Source of the DNA: Entonaema liquescens
Lineage: Eukaryota > Ascomycota > Sordariomycetes > Xylariales > Xylariaceae
Direction of reading: 5' to 3'
Assembly (NCBI GenBank): GCA_902805475.1
Contig: CADCSX010000002.1
Location: forward strand, 1,612,001 to 1,676,000
DNA: 64,000 nucleotides
Below the pieces are notes generated by a model. It had not been told where the DNA came from and made no database searches. It saw only the letters and a list, made by a program, of their open reading frames with translations. The position numbers and the translations under genes were made by a program. Shown in pieces: positions 33,835 through 43,680 of the stretch (position 1 is the first letter of the stretch; every line of letters starts with the position of its first letter).

Positions 33835-36114
33835 GTTACTCATACCATCCGCCACTTACCAATTGGATAAACCCATATTTGACCACTTTATTTATATTAA
33901 AAATTACTTATTTTAAATATACTATAATTAATTAATTTTAAAGATATTTAAAAGTTGCTTAATTAGCGTAATATTTCGAAAACGATTTATTAAATAACGT
34001 TATTTTAAAAAAAAAATATAAAATTTTAATAATATTATTGTATATTAAAATATTAATAAAATTAAATATATAATTTTGTAAATTAATTACTTATTCGATG
34101 TTAAATTTTTTAATTAAAATATATAATGTTTTTTTATTATATTAAAAAAAATGTTATTAACGTTTTATTTAACGTTATTAATAATGATATTTTTATTAAA
34201 AAATTTTTTAAAAAATATAATATTTTTTATAATACGATTAATTATTATTTAACCGGTGGTTAAACGTTTGTTAATTTAATATGATTTTTTCGACTTATAA
34301 AAAATTAAAAAATATATTTATTTATTTAAATTTTTTATTAAAAAATTTTTAAATATTTTTTTAATTATTTAATTGTAAAATGTATCGCATTTAAATACGT
34401 AAAAATTAACGGTTAAATTAACGTAATTAATAAAAATTAAATTAAAAGTTTTATATAATAAAATTTAATAATTAAAATTAAAATAAATTATTATATTAAA
34501 ATTAAACGATTTAATAATTTTAATTTTAAAATTATTATTTAATATTTTAATATTAAAAAAAGTTATTACGGTAATATATTATTTTATTTAAAGTATAATA
34601 TAAATAAAAAAAGCTTATAATTAATCACGGTACGTATTTAATTTTGGTATTTTTTTTTAAAAAAAAAGTAATTTTATTAATTAAAATAATTAAAATTTAA
34701 TGGTTTAATTTTAAGAAATTTAAAAATTAAAAAAACGTTTATAAAAAACTTTTAAAGTAAATTTTAAACGTTATTTATCGAATGTATTAATGCGATTAAC
34801 GTTGCATTAAATTTTAATATTATTTTTAAAAGTAAAAATTTATAAATTTTTTAATTTAAAAAAAAAATAAAAAAAATTATAATTTAACAATTTATTTATA
34901 TCGAAAAAAGTTAAATTAATAATTATATCGTTGTAAAATAATTATAAAACGTGTTTATATTATAAATAAACGAGTTATTTAATTATAACGAATTATAATG
35001 TTTATTAATATTAAATAATTATAAAAATTATATATTTGTAAATTTATTTAATTATTTATTTTTAAATATTTTTTTTATATTTTTATTATTTTTATTGTTT
35101 TTTAATTAATTAATGTAATTAATTTAATTGTTTAAAAATAAATTTATAATTATATGTTATTTTAATAATATTATATTATATTTTTTTTTAATTTATATTT
35201 TTTACGGTTTTTAATTTTTAAATAACGGGTTTTTTAACGTTATTAAATTAATTTATTATAAGATTTTAAATTTATTAAATAACGTTATTAATTTGTTATT
35301 TATTAATAAAATTAAATTTATTAAATGTTATAATACGGTTAAACGGGAAAAATTAATTTAAAAAAATATTAAAATAAGTTTTAAAATTATTAAAAATTAG
35401 TTTATTAATAAATTTAAAGTTTTAATACATTTTAAAATTTAAAAAAATTAATTTAACGGCGATGTAATGGTTAAAATTAAAGTTAAAATTAAAAATAAAA
35501 TTAATAATGCTTATTAATTAATTTAATAATTTTAATTATTTAATGTTTTACGTTAAATAATTAAATTAAATTTTAATAAAATTTTATTAACGAGGTAAAT
35601 TATAAAATTTATATTTAAAATTTTTATTATTATTAAATTTAAAATAACTTTAAAAAATTTTCGTATATAATTATTAAAACGTTAATTAAAAATAATTAAG
35701 TTAAAATAATATTAGAAAAATTTTAATTTTAATAAAAAATTTATTAAAATTAATAAAATAAATGGTAAAATTAACGATATAATTTTTATAAACGTTAAAA
35801 TAATTATAAACGACGAAATAATAATAATTAATAAAGATATAAATGAGGATATAAATAAAAATATAAATAAAAATAAAAATTACGAAAATTAAACGATTTT
35901 ATTATTTATTAAAACGCGTTTTAAAAAAATTATAAAACCGTTAATTAAATATTAAAATTAATTGATTTAAGTGTTTTAAATTGATATTATTTATATATTT
36001 TTTATAATTTATTTTAATTATTTATATTTATTTAAATACGTTAACTTTTGGTATAAAAAAGGGTGGTTAAGGTGGGTTTGTCCAATTGGTAGGTGGCGGA
36101 TGGTAGTGAGTAAC
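33835..36114. mobile_element. RIP-obliterated DNA-transposon-like element with long terminal inverted repeats
   Basis: A 2.3-kb block, from about 33890 to 36050 almost entirely A+T, framed by inverted repeats of about 70 bp. Left outer end: GTTACTCATACCATCCGCCA; the right end's reverse complement is GTTACTCACTACCATCCGCC. The two arms then agree through ACCAATTGGAYAAACCCA and on into an AT-rich stretch. Differences are mostly T on the left where the right has C, the direction RIP produces. Outside this boundary lie TTAGTGA (33828-33834) and TTAATGA (36115-36121), an imperfect 7-bp candidate duplication. An alternative boundary at TA (33843-33844 and 36104-36105) would fit a Tc1/mariner-type insertion. 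The length suits a single-transposase element. No reading frame survives, so the superfamily cannot be named. Confidence 0.75.
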
Positions 36115-36821
36115 TTAATGAGCTCCTGCAATGCTATATATGGTCATACTTTATATGATTATCTAGAGAACGGAACAGCAAGTAACTATGGTCTAAACAC
36201 GAACACCCCCTATAGGCCTGGCTATGAGTATGCTCTTCCCTTGCTTCCTATTAGATCAAATTACCTATCACTAGCAATAGCGTATTATATCTGCATCATT
36301 ATTAAACAAACGTGCAAATTCCTATGTATATCATCATATATGCCATCACTATAGCCTATTAACAGATAAGCAAGTCTCCTGTAAGTTCAACTTTTGTTAT
36401 TTTAGGTTATGTACGCATATGAGAATATTACTTTGGGCAATATACGGACTCATGCTAGGTATTCTCGTCTTGTATTATATAATATAAATAATTTGTCATG
36501 GTGGATAGATACATGTAAGCAGGCCTAAATATATACTTATAAGTACGAATTCCTAGGTGTACTGTGGTGCGTATAAGGAGTAAGAAGTTGACAAATACTT
36601 CAACGGATCGCATAAATTTGGAATATGCTAGTGCCCAAGGGGGTATCACAAGCCATAGATATAATAGGCATTAGAATCCGTCCTTGTTCCGCTACTCCAT
36701 TACATCTAATTAGGTACTTCTCATAGTTGACTCTAGACTTCTTTGAATCCATTGCTCCAATATCTCTGAACAACCCTAGATTAACACGTTTCTACCCACC
36801 AAACCATAGCTTCCCTCCAAT
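36115..36821. other. Intergenic between RIP island and GMC pseudogene
   Basis: Base composition returns to normal abruptly at about 36060. No gene seen; short frames at 36100-36354 and 36455-36649 look random. Confidence 0.5.
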
Positions 36822-38450
36822 ATGACCAACTTGATTGCCGATTACGTTGTCGTAGGCGGTGGACTCGCTGGGTGTGTCATAGCTTCACGCATCAGTCAAA
36901 ACGGCAAGGATGTTATTCTTCTAGAAGCAGGACCTGATGCAACCAATAATTCAGCCGCCGAATTCTTCTTAAGCGGTCTATCACTTCAAGGCAGCGAACT
37001 TGACTACGCTTACCCAAGTGAACCGGTCCCTACTACAGCTAATCGTGTACACCACCTCAGTGCCGGCAAGGCTCTGGGTGGAGGGACTGTTATAAACTTT
37101 GGTGGTTGGCTCCGAGGGGACGCTGCCGACTATGACGAGTGGGCCGAAGTGGCTGGAGATCAACGCTGGAGTTACGAAGGCCTCAAGCCTTAATTCGTAA
37201 AGTCAGAGAGCTTCTACGACCCTGGTGCTAACCCTCAAGAGCATGGGTTTGACGGGCCTGTTCATGTCACCTCAATTGCCGCTGCTGAAGAAGGGCAACG
37301 TAAATACCCTCTTCGAGAAATTGTTAAAAACGCATGGGCCGAGCTTGGAGTCTCTCGCAACGTAAACAGGGAGAACGGCGCCAGCGTCGGCTTGAACGAA
37401 ATGCACGAGAACTGTAACAAAAATGGTATGCGGCAGCCGTCCAACGTAGTTTATCCGCTCGACCACGTCAATGTCCTTACCAATACTTCTGTATATAGAG
37501 TCACCTTTGACGATACCAAAAAAGCTACCGGCGTGGAACTCGTCGACGGCCGCAAGGTTGTTGCGCGAAAGCAGGTCATCCTCTCTGCCGGCTCTTATCA
37601 GACTCCTAAAATCCTGATGCTCTCAGGCATCGGTCCATCAGCCGACCTCGCCCAACACGGGATTCCTCTAGTATACGAATCTCCACACGTTGGTCAGAAT
37701 CTCCATGACCACTTTGCTGTCCATCTCGCCTATCACCTGCGCGACCATTCGCTCGGGTACGCATTTGGAAGTGCTAGTTTTCAAAATCCTGCGTTTCTAA
37801 AGGGGCTTCCCTGGGACTAGATTGCTAACCAGCCTCTTCCAAAGGAAATCCTCTCCAAGAGTCAGCATGAGACTAAACCCGGCTGGGAGAAACGAAATGT
37901 CTATGAGGTACTTACTGCTTATGTTGCACCAGGCATTCCTGGCATTCCCATCGACGGCAGTCATATCTCTACTTCAACAATGCTACTCCTTCCAACATCC
38001 CGCGGCAAGGTTACAATTCGATCTAACTCACCAACTGACCTCCCTTTGGTGCAACCAAACTATCTCTCAACCCAACTAGATCGCGACGCTCTTGTTCATG
38101 CTATCCGAACAACTATTAAGGTCCTAACGGGAACCAAGAGTTTGAAGCCTATAGTCGAGGGTGAATCACCGCCTGTTGAAGAAGGTCTGGAGGGGCTGAC
38201 TCCACTTACTGTTGATGCGAGTGATGAAGTGATATTGGAAAGACTATAGAGGACTGGAGAGCAGCACCAACATTCCGGTGGTACCGCGGCCATGGGTAAG
38301 GTTGTTGATGGGGAAGGTAGAGTCTTAGGCGTCACAGGTCTTAGGGTTGTCGACGCACGTATTATTCCTGTACCCCTGGGCGGGCATCCGTAAGCTACGC
38401 TGTATGCCATGGCCGAGCAGCTGGCCAGCATGATTCTCGCAGATTCTTGA
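36822..38450 (+). pseudogene. GMC-family oxidoreductase pseudogene, four in-frame stops
   Basis: A single uninterrupted frame (543 codons, normal GMC length) from ATG to a final TGA, broken by stops at 37191, 37818, 38247 and 38391 (codons 124, 333, 476, 524). The FAD-binding Rossmann segment DYVVVGGGLAGCVIASRIS with LLEAGPD is at the N-terminus, the GMC signature region is LSAGKALGGGTVINFGGWLR, the second signature lies in LSAGSYQTPKILMLSGIG, and the active-site block is HQHSGGTAAMG followed by RVVDARIIPVPLGGHP. The stop after LPWD and the stop inside GGHP-x-ATLYAMAEQ replace residues that are Trp and Gln in this family, so TGG to TAG and CAA to TAA transitions explain them, as RIP would. 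The first stop needs a transversion if it replaced Tyr. No frameshift has accumulated, so inactivation is recent. The family covers glucose, aryl-alcohol and choline-type oxidases and dehydrogenases; no finer call is possible. Confidence 0.88.
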
Positions 38451-40096
38451 CATGGAAAAGCCAGATGGAATACAGAGTCATGCTAGAATTAGCTTTGTTC
38501 TTGTACATATCTATGATACTCGCTACTTATTTCGTTTGTAGTTTTCCTACTTAAGTTACATGTGATATGAAGGGTCGCATAGGCAATATGAAATACCCCT
38601 CCCCCTTTTTTTTTTTCAATGCCTGCCGCTTTGCGGAAAATGTTCACTTTATTCACGAATTTGAAACCAGATATTCAAACCAAATGATCCCTCAAATTGT
38701 CCAGGAGATGTTTTCATATGTTAATGAGTTTACCTAGTCTAAAGAAAGACAGTCTTTCGAGTATGTGAGACATTTTGAGTTTAGGGGACAAGAGGTTATT
38801 TACCTAGTAGTACGAAGTAATCAGCCTCTACTTGAAAGAGCGCCAGATTTCGATATATGGTAACAATTATTTTGCACTGCATCTGAACGGATGGGCTTAG
38901 CTAAATCTTAGACCATCACAGCAAATATCACCACGCCTAACGAGTCAATTATCTACTTTTCGCTCGGCCTGTCGGCTGCATCAAAGTATGCATCTCTCAC
39001 GGAGCGACGGCTACCACATCACCCATCGCAAATAAGCACGCTATAATCTACTTATACGCGAACCCGTGCGGGATCCAGTGGTTCCGTGAGGTTATAGGGG
39101 GCAGCCAGCTCGGCCCCTACGAGCAGAAACTGTTGCTCTCCTGTTACACCTTTACGAACCGGGCACCTGTTCAACCGATCGGGATGGTATGCTTCTCGGT
39201 TAGCATCCGCTGATGATAAGGGGGGATATAGAAGTGTTTCGAGTATTATATGGTCCCGGTCTCCGCACCGTCACTTTTTAAGAGGCGGTACAGGAAGATA
39301 ATCAGCGCTGTGCAGCAGCGGCCGTTGGATCACATAACAGGTATACATGCTTGAGTAGGCCTGAAGCAAGCCTGTAGCAGCAAGCAGTCAAGCGCCTTTA
39401 TATTTTGCCAGGCTTATTTACATGTCGAGATAAGTATTAGTTAAATGTAGTTTGGGCGATATATTGCCATGACTGTATTGACCTCTGACTGTAAGGGTAT
39501 GACGAGATTCTCAAGGTCCCAAAGCATATATGTAGAAGTTTGAGGACTGGACACAAGATTCCACGAGTGTCAGTGCCAGTCTCAATGATATCAAAGTAAA
39601 AGCTGAATGCATCTAGGAGGCTACAAGTTCGTATCCGCGTTATTTTACATCTTTTGGGGATATTATAGTCTGCTATGATTCACGCCAACTTCCACGATGC
39701 TTTCTATATATTTTCTTCAATTATTCTTTCGTTAAATTTCTAAATCAAGCTGCAACTTCAGATAGTAGGTACAGTCCCAGTTCAGCTATACCCAACCCCG
39801 GTATAATAACTCGATATGTTGAGACGAAGGAACATCACTCGAACGTTCAGATAGTTTATATCAGTTTATTAGTGTCAAATACGAAGTCACAAATTGACCA
39901 CTTGGCTGTAGGGGAAGAGAGCTATTATGCTTTACTATATATTCCATGAGGAATCTATCCGTCCTAGACAATCTTCTACCCTTCAAAGCATCGCCAAATT
40001 TGGATATAAACTGTTCCCCTGGACTAGTTGCATCATAGACTGACCCGGTCTTCCATCGGCATTTACCATTACTATCTCCCTAGCATCCTTCTCGAC
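38451..40096. other. 1.6-kb intergenic region
   Basis: No gene recognised. A slightly GC-richer segment at 39050-39310 has no open frame of note; a poly-pyrimidine run is at about 38597-38618. The promoter of the first Cys/His-module gene lies at the right. Confidence 0.45.
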
Positions 40097-41089
40097 ATGT
40101 CTAGCGGAGGCTGGCCCAATTTGAACCAATCCTCTAGCGGAGGACATCATCGTGATGGCCCAGGGAAGTGTCATTATTCGGGTTGTAGTGGCCTGTTAAG
40201 CTCTAGAAGTAAACGGCACTGCGACTTTCACCTTGACAAGGAAAACGAGCGAGTACGTGATAAATACCGCGACCCCGGTGTTAAAGAAAAGGAGACGTCT
40301 CGTAAACGGGAAAGATATCGCTCCAGGCGGGATAATCGAATATGTCAGCGGTGTAAAGAACCGGTAGGGCCTCGCAGTCAAATACTTTGCGAAAGGCATC
40401 ATCAAAGGGAACTAGTCCATCGCCCCGCCGAAGTCAATGCAAGAAGATTGGATGAAGCACGAAATCATCGTAAAGAAAAGGCAGCTCAGGGCATATGTCT
40501 GGATTGTGAAAGTCCAAGTGCGCTAGGTAAAAGTCCTTATTGCGAATATCACCGGCAACGAAGACGTGGATATAGGTTACGCAGTAAGGGCGATGCTGGA
40601 ACGGGCCAAGCTAGTTCTGGGCTGCAAACAACTGGACAGAACGACAACTTCGGTGAAGAATTTACAAGGGATATGAGTGAGGCTTTAGCTACTAGCCTTG
40701 CGCAAGATAATCCCTCACGTTATGCAAGAGCGGACGAGAATGTCAATTCTGGATATACTGATTACCAGAACAGTTTCTTCGATCCTTGGTATACTAATCA
40801 CCCGGGGAGTTTCTTCGATGCTACGTTCCTTGATAATCAAGATCAGCCTGACCCTACACCCGTCGCCCAGCAACAAGAATATGATTATCCCCAGCAGCAT
40901 GCAGTTCAGGCCGAGTCTAGCTCTTCTCATCACGAACCCGGTCATTCTCACCGTTCCCGCCGTTCTCACTGTACTCATCGCTCCAGCCGTTCCCCGGCTC
41001 CTCAAGCTACAAATAACAGTACGAGATATGGGGACTTGTCCCCTGAAGAAGCTGCTGAATTCGGGCCCATCATACGGTTTTTGAATTAG
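40097..41089 (+). CDS. Cys/His-module protein A (three C-x(2,4)-C-x11-C-x2-H modules, UIM-like motif)
   Basis: Intronless 330-aa protein of unrecognised family; the start is the ATG before SSGGWPNLNQ (the frame is open further upstream but without an ATG). Three modules share one spacing: C25-x4-C30-x11-C42-x2-H45, C83-x2-C86-x11-C98-x2-H101, and C134-x2-C137-x11-C149-x2-H152. Each is followed by a basic, helix-like segment rich in Arg, Lys and Glu. Four metal-type ligands per module suggest small zinc-binding units, possibly nucleic-acid binding given the basic linkers; this is inference. Residues 189-204 read FTRDMSEALATSLAQD, close to the ubiquitin-interacting-motif pattern (acidic, then A-L-x-x-S-L). 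The C-terminal 120 residues are polar, Tyr/Asn/Gln-rich with a HSHRSRRSHCTHRSSRS patch. A diverged tandem copy lies 1.2 kb downstream. Confidence 0.75.
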   Translation: MSSGGWPNLNQSSSGGHHRDGPGKCHYSGCSGLLSSRSKRHCDFHLDKENERVRDKYRDPGVKEKETSRKRERYRSRRDNRICQRCKEPVGPRSQILCERHHQRELVHRPAEVNARRLDEARNHRKEKAAQGICLDCESPSALGKSPYCEYHRQRRRGYRLRSKGDAGTGQASSGLQTTGQNDNFGEEFTRDMSEALATSLAQDNPSRYARADENVNSGYTDYQNSFFDPWYTNHPGSFFDATFLDNQDQPDPTPVAQQQEYDYPQQHAVQAESSSSHHEPGHSHRSRRSHCTHRSSRSPAPQATNNSTRYGDLSPEEAAEFGPIIRFLN

Positions 41090-42294
41090 GAAGCCCGACA
41101 GCGTGCTGGCTTATTAATTGATGCACGAAATAGAGACAGTTGCGTAGAAAGAAGTTGCTGACTTTGAGGATACCTCGACATCCATCTAGGCTGTTTTGAT
41201 GGATAAAAGATGGACAAACTGTCGGCGGAGTAAAAGAGCCCATCGGTTTAGAAGATGACTTGGGATTATATTATATATCATTAAATCATTAATTGCCTCG
41301 TCTATCTTTTCTTGATTATGTGAACTTAGGTAATTGATACTAAGTGGTTAATTCAACGACGACTGATGTCTCAGTAAACGTACATAGGCCGTAGATGTGG
41401 AATTTGCCTAGGTACTTTGCTAGGTTGAAGCATTACCCCATCCTGAAAGATATCATTACCTATGTATAAGAAGCGTATTGTGTATTGACCCAGTCTATCA
41501 ATTGTACAAGCTAGGATATCCTTTTTATATGTATATTCTTATCAAGATACCATGTCCTATAAATACATGCTAAGGCAAGTGGGTGACCAAATAATTTACA
41601 GACCTCAAATCTCATATGCCCAATTTCGAATAAGTAATTTATCTTAGCCGGTATATAGAATCATTTAAATGTTTGATAGTATATTTAGAAGTGAGTAATA
41701 CCTATATAGTTTCTCTTATAAGTCGCCTTAGACGTTCTATTTGAGGTTAGCAAGAAGAGTTAATGTAAGCGTTATTAATGTGTTTAATAGGTGTCTGTAA
41801 ACCAAACCAGTCGCCTACTTGCTAGGGAATATATATCAGGTGCCCTATCCAAAGTTTTACCGTCATATAGGCAAATTGATAGGAAAGAACGGACTTATAT
41901 ATATGATTTGATCTGTAACGATGGGAAACGTGTTAGTCTGACACATTCGACTGAAGTGATGTACCTAGCTGGGATATTGGAAAGTTCACGCCTTGATTCA
42001 CTATTAGTACCTAGATATCTAGTGATACATATTACTCTAAGAGTACTTCTTACGAAAACATGGATTTAGGGTTGAGAGAGGCGCAAAACAAACTACCATA
42101 TTTTATTATATATACCCATCTAGGTAGGTAAAGTATCCTTCAGCCAACCATCCGACCCACCTGAAGTATCTCCCATCCGTCCAAACCATCATAAATTCCT
42201 AATACGGACTATCTATTAGATTAGATCAAAACCGTAGCTTGTTTTTCGGTTTATTCGTCGACTACACTATCGCCACCGGACACTCCTTCTCGCC
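41090..42294. other. Spacer between the two Cys/His-module genes
   Basis: AT-rich. Contains a plus-strand frame at 41791-42069 (92 codons, no ATG start) with the stretch RTYIYDLICNDGKRVSL, faintly like the N-lobe of fungal aminoglycoside-phosphotransferase-like proteins. It lacks the rest of such a domain, so at most it is a decayed fragment. A TAGGTAGGTA motif lies at about 42121. Confidence 0.4.
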
Positions 42295-43113
42295 ATGCCT
42301 CGTCGACGTCCACACCAATGTGACGACCCGAGCAAATGCTATTATTGCAAGGGTAAAAAAGCAGAAAAGGATAAGAATGAAAGGGGGGTATGCAAACGTC
42401 CCTCTTGTAATTCGCCTTTGGACCCTGAAAGTTTAACAATGTGTACCAATCATCGCGAGGAAGTGGTCGCGTATTCGGCGGAGTATTACATTAAAAGGAA
42501 GGGGAAAGAGGGAAAGGAGGAAAAGAGGGAAAAGAAGGCAAATACAACCAGATCCCAGGGTAGATGCAAGATCTGTACCCAACCACTAGGCCCCAATAGT
42601 ATATCCTTATGTACGGCCCATTTGAACAGGCACAAGCTTGAACAAAGGAGATATATAGCCAAAAAACGCGCCGAAGAAGAAGATACTGCAGGGAGTAATG
42701 ATGGAATAGGCCAGCTCAGTTTCGATCCTCAAGAAGCTAGCCAGGAAGACGATTTTGGTAAGGTGTTTACGGATGATATGAGCGTGGCACTGGCTACCAG
42801 CCTCGCAGAGAACAACTCTTCATATTATGCGCAAAACGCCGGGCCATCGATACTTCCGGATTATTCAACAGGAGCCCCAGAGTGGACGGACAACCCATAC
42901 CCAAGCAGCGCGTATGTAAGTGACTTCTCTTATGACGGATCTTACGGCGAAGCAACTCAGCAGACTACGGGTTTCTACGCAGATAGCCGGTATATGAATA
43001 ATCCGTATGCAAGCAGTTCAGCTCATGGCGCTCGTAACGATGATAATCCCTTCGATCACGAGTCTGATCCGTACCTCGGTTGGAATGGTCGACCCTATAG
43101 CCCTGGTATTTGA
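42295..43113 (+). CDS. Cys/His-module protein B (paralogue of protein A)
   Basis: Intronless 272-aa protein starting MPRRRPHQCDDPSKCYYCKG. It has two modules with the same spacing as protein A: C33-x4-C38-x11-C50-x2-H53 and C91-x2-C94-x11-C106-x2-H109. The distance between their first Cys residues is 58, exactly as between modules 1 and 2 of protein A. An extra Cys cluster (C9, C15, C18) precedes them. Residues 158-172 read FTDDMSVALATSLAE, the same UIM-like block as protein A and the best conserved stretch of the pair, preceded in both by an acidic (N/D)DFG segment. The tail is Tyr/Asn/Ser-rich, apparently disordered. Outside these elements the two proteins have diverged strongly, so the duplication is old. 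Same strand, 1.2 kb apart. Function unknown. Confidence 0.75.
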   Translation: MPRRRPHQCDDPSKCYYCKGKKAEKDKNERGVCKRPSCNSPLDPESLTMCTNHREEVVAYSAEYYIKRKGKEGKEEKREKKANTTRSQGRCKICTQPLGPNSISLCTAHLNRHKLEQRRYIAKKRAEEEDTAGSNDGIGQLSFDPQEASQEDDFGKVFTDDMSVALATSLAENNSSYYAQNAGPSILPDYSTGAPEWTDNPYPSSAYVSDFSYDGSYGEATQQTTGFYADSRYMNNPYASSSAHGARNDDNPFDHESDPYLGWNGRPYSPGI

Positions 43114-43680
43114 CTTGTACGGATAGTTATATGAAGGAGGAGAATGAGCGCAGAAGTACACTGTTATCTAGGTACTAAAAAGGACTTGAAGCTATCTATA
43201 TATCTTATCTGAATAAATTGCTAATTTCATTATTTCTTAATAGTTCTGTGTTTTATGCTGTAGAAGTAAGCATCAAATGCCTATACATTTACATATCAGT
43301 GGTGTAATTGAGTGGTATAATTGGCCGTTTCCACGTGATAACTGGTCATTGAAGATTAGGTAAGTGTAGGTGGGGAGGGATGTTGAGGTCATATTAGGTA
43401 CCTAGGTACTTGGGTACAGTACCCATGTGGTAGTTTTGTGGGGTCTTAGCTCTAAACACGCTTCAACGCGTCAAGCTTTCAGCGCCCAATTCTTCTCCCC
43501 ACATCCTTCGTCCTCGGTCTCCCATCCCCCATCCCCGTCCCTCAATCTACCATAACAATATATGTAGCCCAAGTTATAAGCACTGTAATACTTTCCGCAA
43601 TGCGTTAACAGGTTACAAATCTTCAAATATTCTATTGTTTGGCCAATCAACGTCCACATAATTCTGGATTACTATCAACC
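43114..43680. other. Intergenic upstream of the acidic nuclear-type protein
   Basis: No gene seen. TAGGTACCTAGGTACTTGGG motif at about 43396-43415; promoter of the next gene on the right. Confidence 0.5.

Noticed and set aside
32467..38450. Hydrolase plus GMC oxidoreductase as a secondary-metabolite cluster
   Set aside because: No polyketide synthase, peptide synthetase, terpene cyclase, transporter or cluster regulator nearby, and the oxidoreductase is dead.
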